From Pukyongia sp963768085 (lineage in GTDB: Bacteria; Bacteroidota; Bacteroidia; Flavobacteriales; Flavobacteriaceae), in contig CAVYGO010000003.1 of the NCBI GenBank assembly GCA_963768085.1, positions 248,001-312,000 of the forward strand: 64,000 nucleotides of DNA, read 5' to 3'. Both the position numbers and the translations under genes were made by a program. The notes beneath the pieces are model-generated. The model was not told the DNA's origin and searched no databases. It saw nothing but the letters and a program-made list of their open reading frames with translations. This document shows positions 60,586 through 64,000 of the stretch, in pieces (the stretch's first letter is position 1; each line of letters opens with the position of its first letter).

Positions 60586-61482
60586 ATGTCTTCCCGAAAA
60601 CGTTTTTCGCGGGCTTATGCTTCCGCACCGCGAATCCCATTCGACAATTCTTCAAAGTTTATCATTTTCAGTGACTGTCATCGCGGTGATAACAGTTTTG
60701 CAGACGATTTTGCGAATAACCGCAATACATACTTCCATGCCCTTCAGCATTATTACAATGAAGGCTTTACGTATTGCGAATTGGGTGATGGGGATGAATT
60801 ATGGGAAAACCTTGAATTTAAGAATATTTTCGAAGCCCATAAGAATGTATATACGCTCATGATGAATTTCTACCAGGAATGCCGTTTGTACCGGCTCCTG
60901 GGAAATCATGACATGGTGTACAAGAACGAACGTTATGTTGAGAAGCATCTTCATAGCTATTTCAACAAGGTAATTGGTGAAGATGTGCCATTATTTCCAG
61001 GGATTAATTTTACGGAAGGCCTGATACTGGAACATTCAGAGACGGGCCAAGAAGTATTTATGCTGCATGGCCACCAGGCCGACTACATGAATTATGTAGG
61101 CTGGAAGTTCAACAGGTTCATGGTACGTGCATTATGGCGCCAACTCCAGATATTTGGGATTGGCGATCCTACAAGTCCGGCTAAAAATTACAGAGAACTG
61201 AAAAAGGTTGAACGCAGGACCAAGGAATGGATCATCGAGAATGATAATATCTTCACCATCACAGGTCATACGCACCGGCCCCGATTCCCGGATCCGGGGG
61301 AGATCGCCTATTTCAATGACGGAAGTTGTGTTCACCCCCGTAGTATAACCGGAATAGAAATAGTGGATGGCAGTATTTCTCTAATTAAATGGCACATAAC
61401 CACTACCGTTGACGGCACTTTAAAAGTGAATCGGAAATTACTGGAAGGGCCCAATAAACTGGTCGACTACAAAACGAATTAA
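60586..61482 (+). CDS. Calcineurin-like metallophosphoesterase
   Basis: With the ATG at 60586 (18 codons into the longest frame, right after the promoter) the product has 298 residues. It contains FSDCHRGDN, GDGDELWENL, GNHDMVY, HGHQAD and GHTHRPRF, the metal-ligand blocks of calcineurin-like phosphoesterases in order. The substrate is unknown; the layout resembles UDP-2,3-diacylglucosamine hydrolase-type enzymes without its full signature. No membrane helix. It converges on the GIN-domain gene with a 4-bp overlap. Confidence 0.85.
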   Translation: MSSRKRFSRAYASAPRIPFDNSSKFIIFSDCHRGDNSFADDFANNRNTYFHALQHYYNEGFTYCELGDGDELWENLEFKNIFEAHKNVYTLMMNFYQECRLYRLLGNHDMVYKNERYVEKHLHSYFNKVIGEDVPLFPGINFTEGLILEHSETGQEVFMLHGHQADYMNYVGWKFNRFMVRALWRQLQIFGIGDPTSPAKNYRELKKVERRTKEWIIENDNIFTITGHTHRPRFPDPGEIAYFNDGSCVHPRSITGIEIVDGSISLIKWHITTTVDGTLKVNRKLLEGPNKLVDYKTN

Positions 61483-62360
61483 TCAAACAGTTTTAAGGTT
61501 TTGCCTTCATCTGCTGCCTTTATTGTGCGCAATAGATCCCTCTCGCCCATACTTTTCTTTCGATATACTTTGGTTCCAACGGTCCATCGCTCCTTCTTAA
61601 CGCTTCCTGGCATCATTGGGAAGCCATAGCTAAACGTACTTCCGTCCTTTTTTGGGCCTATAACTACAAAGTTCCTGCGGTTCCACGAATTGTTTTTGAT
61701 GCGGATATCAATAAACTTGGCTTTCTTAAATTCAGTTTTATTTTTATTCAACTCTTTGTCCGATGGCTCACCGACGATCTTTTCAGGTTCGTTTACATAT
61801 TCCAATCGAGCGTTCGAACTAAGATCTTTGGTCAGGATCTCAGTTACATTAACAATTACTTTACCCGAGCCAGAAATAGTAACAATAGCATTTCGAGCTT
61901 TTAATTTCGAAGCATCAATGGTTCCCTTTTTAGAATTAGCAATAAGCATTTCACTGCAACCATCTACATCAATTTTACCCATGGGCGCTATTAACTCAAT
62001 TTCTTCTGAGTGCAGGTTTTTCACGTATACTGTTTCATGAACCCCAACCGACACTTTCTGAATGTTCGGCGCACCTACTATAATTAAAATTTTCTGTGAG
62101 GGTTTAATCCAATCTTTCTGTTCGAACAGTAGCTTCTTGTTTTTTACTTCCGAAGAAATTAAAGGCAACAGATTCTCATCTGCTGTAATTACAATTTCTT
62201 TACCGGCATCCGCATCGACAATGACCCTGGCATATAATTCCATGGCGATTTCCTCCACGCCGATGGCTGGAACGCGTATTGTTTTGATATTTCCATTTCC
62301 TTTTATCTGAGCCAATCCGGATATTCCTGCCAGGAGCAGTACTAATGTGATTTTTTTCAT
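61479..62360 (-). CDS. GIN-domain (DUF2807-like) secreted protein
   Basis: A 293-residue protein with a Sec signal (KITLVLLLAGISGLA) and an internal beta-helix-like GIN/DUF2807 domain at about 20-200 (VPAIGVEEIAMELYARVIVDADAGKEIVITADENLLPLI, then repeated K-N/GSGK strands). The remaining C-terminal part of about 90 residues (ERWTVGTKVYRKK) is not in the basic domain. It follows the DoxX gene by 7 bp on the same strand. Confidence 0.75.
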   Translation of the reverse strand: MKKITLVLLLAGISGLAQIKGNGNIKTIRVPAIGVEEIAMELYARVIVDADAGKEIVITADENLLPLISSEVKNKKLLFEQKDWIKPSQKILIIVGAPNIQKVSVGVHETVYVKNLHSEEIELIAPMGKIDVDGCSEMLIANSKKGTIDASKLKARNAIVTISGSGKVIVNVTEILTKDLSSNARLEYVNEPEKIVGEPSDKELNKNKTEFKKAKFIDIRIKNNSWNRRNFVVIGPKKDGSTFSYGFPMMPGSVKKERWTVGTKVYRKKSMGERDLLRTIKAADEGKTLKLFD

Positions 62361-62367
62361 GATGTGA

Positions 62368-62862
62368 TTATTTGTCTTTAGTGAAATATCTTGCTAATAG
62401 ATAATCTAGTCCGAAACGACCTGAACCTAATACAAGTGTGAACATTGATAGCCATAAAAAGCCCATTGCCGGCAGCATTCCCCAGGTTCCTTCTCCCCAT
62501 TGCTGAAAAAATATTGCGACCAGCATGGTACACATAACCAGGAAGGAGGCCACCCTTGTTTGTAGCCCTAAGACGAGAAATACCCCTCCAACGGCCTCGC
62601 TGAAAGCTCCCATCCATGCAAAGAATACCGGAAAAGCAGCAAACAGGCCACCATAGGCCGCAACATCCTGTGGAAACCAATCAACCACTTCAAAAAATCC
62701 GAGGTTCTTTTCAGCAGGTGACCATGGTAAACCAAACTTACTTGCTCCGAAGTCAATGGTGAGCAGCAGTCCGCAAATGACCCGAGGAACTGCCAAAAGC
62801 AGGTCCGAATACCATTTTGTTTGAGTTACGGGCGTTATAAGCTTCACTAAAATTGTTTTCAT
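62368..62862 (-). CDS. DoxX family protein
   Basis: A 164-residue membrane protein with four helices, PRVICGLLLTIDFGASKFGLPW near the start, the DoxX hallmark GxLLxxxHGxxK/G pattern in changed form, and EAVGGVFLVLGLQTRVASFL in the middle. The role is unknown. It begins the doxX-GIN pair on the minus strand, with the triple direct repeat at 62909-62960 immediately upstream of its start, so it is likely controlled by the AraC-type regulator encoded next. Confidence 0.8.
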   Translation of the reverse strand: MKTILVKLITPVTQTKWYSDLLLAVPRVICGLLLTIDFGASKFGLPWSPAEKNLGFFEVVDWFPQDVAAYGGLFAAFPVFFAWMGAFSEAVGGVFLVLGLQTRVASFLVMCTMLVAIFFQQWGEGTWGMLPAMGFLWLSMFTLVLGSGRFGLDYLLARYFTKDK

Positions 62863-62908
62863 TTTTTTTGATTTGATAGGTCAAAGATGAAAAACACGTG
62901 GCAGATCG

Positions 62909-62960
62909 GCGTTTCAAAACGTAAAAGTGCGTCTCAAATACGATTTGAGCCGTCTCAGAT
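62909..62960. promoter_or_regulatory. Triple direct repeat, candidate AraC-family operator
   Basis: GCGTTTCAAA (62909), GCGTCTCAAA (62929) and CCGTCTCAGA (62950) repeat at 20 and 21 bp. A palindrome CTCAAAT-ACG-ATTTGAG overlaps (62933-62949). AraC-type proteins bind direct repeats about two helical turns apart. It sits between the regulator's stop and the DoxX start. The 62863-62976 gap holds nothing else. Confidence 0.55.
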
Positions 62961-62976
62961 ATTGACAAAAGGCGCA

Positions 62977-64000
62977 CTAACTAATGGAATTGAGGTAATC
63001 TGTAGGGGAAGAGTTTGTTAGCTTTCTGAATACCCTGTTGAAGGTAGCTTTACTGTTAAACCCACATTCATAGGCGATTCCCAGCAGTGACAGTTGCTTG
63101 TGCCTCCCTTTGGAAAGTTGATACTTCACCGCTTCGATACGATATTCGTTCACAAAATCATTAAAATTCTTTTGAAATCCTGAATTTATGAGTTGAGAAA
63201 GCTGAGCTCTATTCATATTGATTAGTGTAGCGAGATCATTGAGGTTCAGTTCAGGGTCTAAATATGGTTTTTCCATTTCCATAAAGTTTCTCAACGCATT
63301 TAATTCTTCTTCATTCGCAGCAGGTTTATCCTTCAGTTCTGAACTTTGAGGCGGCACGGCTACCGCGTTAAAATTGAGGTTTTTAAGTTTTTCGGTATCC
63401 GTGAAGTACCCTTTCACTCCAACGTAGATGGTAGCAATTGCAAAAAGCAGGTTTAACCACCAACGCTGTGTGTAGTGTAATTCGGTTATTAAGGCACCAA
63501 TTACATCCTGTACAGCTTCATAAATAAATAATACGGTGAAGATCACTAAAAAGGTAAGAATCCAGTTTAATTCGTATTTATAGGTGTTTGAAAAGAAAAG
63601 TTTGATCTTTTTCCGATATGTAAGGAATAATTGAAATGTAAAAGCCAGGTAGAGTAGCATCACTGCAAATTCGGCAAACATCAAAATGGGTTGAATGATT
63701 GGTTCGTCAAGATGAATCTTCAGATAACCGTTTTGAGTATCACTAAATCCAGGTTGCAAGGCATCGTAGGTATAAATAGAGAGTCTGTAAAGCACCAACA
63801 TAACGGCTGGAATGAAATGAAGCCAATATATTTTCTTAAACCTGAAATCAGAGCTAGTGCTGGTCTTCACATAAAAAAATAGCATCGGAGCCAATGCAAG
63901 AGCCATCGGAATAAGCCAATAGTTGATCTTTGTGTTCGGAAAAGCGTTATACCAGCCCATAAAACCAACTGTATAACAGATCTGTTCGTAACATACAATA
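62977..64000 (-). CDS. AraC-family regulator with membrane-sensor domain (partial)
   Basis: The frame runs to the right edge: upstream of the ATG at 63960 it stays open for 13 codons more (IVCYEQICYTVGF), so the true start lies outside. The visible 340 residues hold five to six hydrophobic helices (about 1-200), then a helix-turn-helix pair: LNLNDLATLINMNRAQLSQLIN and LSLLGIAYECGFNSKATFNRVFRKLTNSSPTDYL, the AraC C-terminal signature. Such membrane-bound regulators occur in Bacteroidota and may sense membrane or quinone state. It probably controls doxX-GIN through the direct repeats. Confidence 0.85.
   Translation of the reverse strand, partial: IVCYEQICYTVGFMGWYNAFPNTKINYWLIPMALALAPMLFFYVKTSTSSDFRFKKIYWLHFIPAVMLVLYRLSIYTYDALQPGFSDTQNGYLKIHLDEPIIQPILMFAEFAVMLLYLAFTFQLFLTYRKKIKLFFSNTYKYELNWILTFLVIFTVLFIYEAVQDVIGALITELHYTQRWWLNLLFAIATIYVGVKGYFTDTEKLKNLNFNAVAVPPQSSELKDKPAANEEELNALRNFMEMEKPYLDPELNLNDLATLINMNRAQLSQLINSGFQKNFNDFVNEYRIEAVKYQLSKGRHKQLSLLGIAYECGFNSKATFNRVFRKLTNSSPTDYLNSIS

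Noticed and set aside
1..64000. Prophage, integrated element or insertion sequence
   Set aside because: No integrase, transposase, portal or capsid motif was found; the accessory region shows duplications and repeats only.

Overview
The window looks like a chromosomal stretch of a marine-type Flavobacteriaceae (phylum Bacteroidota). The signs are moderate AT content, flavobacterial -7 boxes of the TAnnTTTG type (for example before rpsP and the tRNA), families largely confined to Bacteroidota (DUF3667, DUF4199, DUF6252-like), a DnaE with an N-terminal proofreading exonuclease, an rpsP with a long Ala/Glu tail, and many small secreted proteins and lipoproteins. Genus and species cannot be fixed from the sequence alone.

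Layout. 0-7.2 kb is core: hemW (cut by the window edge), a DUF3667 membrane protein, ruvC, a frameshifted flippase-like membrane protein plus a GT2 glycosyltransferase, DUF456, lspA and a nitroreductase. 7.3-12.5 kb is one TetR-ABC-HlyD-TolC export operon with a palindromic operator candidate; its ATPase lacks several catalytic motifs. 12.6-17.9 kb holds secreted proteins, a thioredoxin-like protein and a large TonB-type outer-membrane receptor. 18.1-30.2 kb is a coherent sulfatase region: a lipoprotein formylglycine-generating enzyme, a YWG-rich secreted protein, DUF502, an outer-membrane DUF2490-like protein, PAP2 phosphatase, a YqhA-like membrane protein, a HAD lipoprotein, an arylsulfatase with the CTAGR site, a short-chain fatty acid transporter and a small secreted protein.

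30.2-49 kb is accessory in character: long intergenic stretches, three related lipoproteins, a Tat-exported transglutaminase-like/vWA lipoprotein, an isolated O-antigen-ligase-type protein, a 715-bp direct segmental duplication carrying a small membrane protein, and a dispersed repeat of about 62 bp, one copy of which abuts tRNA-Asp. 49-64 kb returns to core: DUF58, a truncated four-helix-bundle gene between inverted repeats, clpP, trxA, dnaE, a decayed DUF6252-like lipoprotein, rpsP-rimM-tRNA methyltransferase, gcdH, a metallophosphoesterase, a GIN-domain protein with DoxX and an AraC-type regulator cut by the right edge.

Four genes carry frameshifts (about 2337, 49515 and 54010, and five frame changes in 56450-56761). 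Because dnaE is essential, at least that one is probably a sequencing or assembly error; the cluster at 56.5 kb looks like true decay. No transposase, integrase, CRISPR array or rRNA operon was found.
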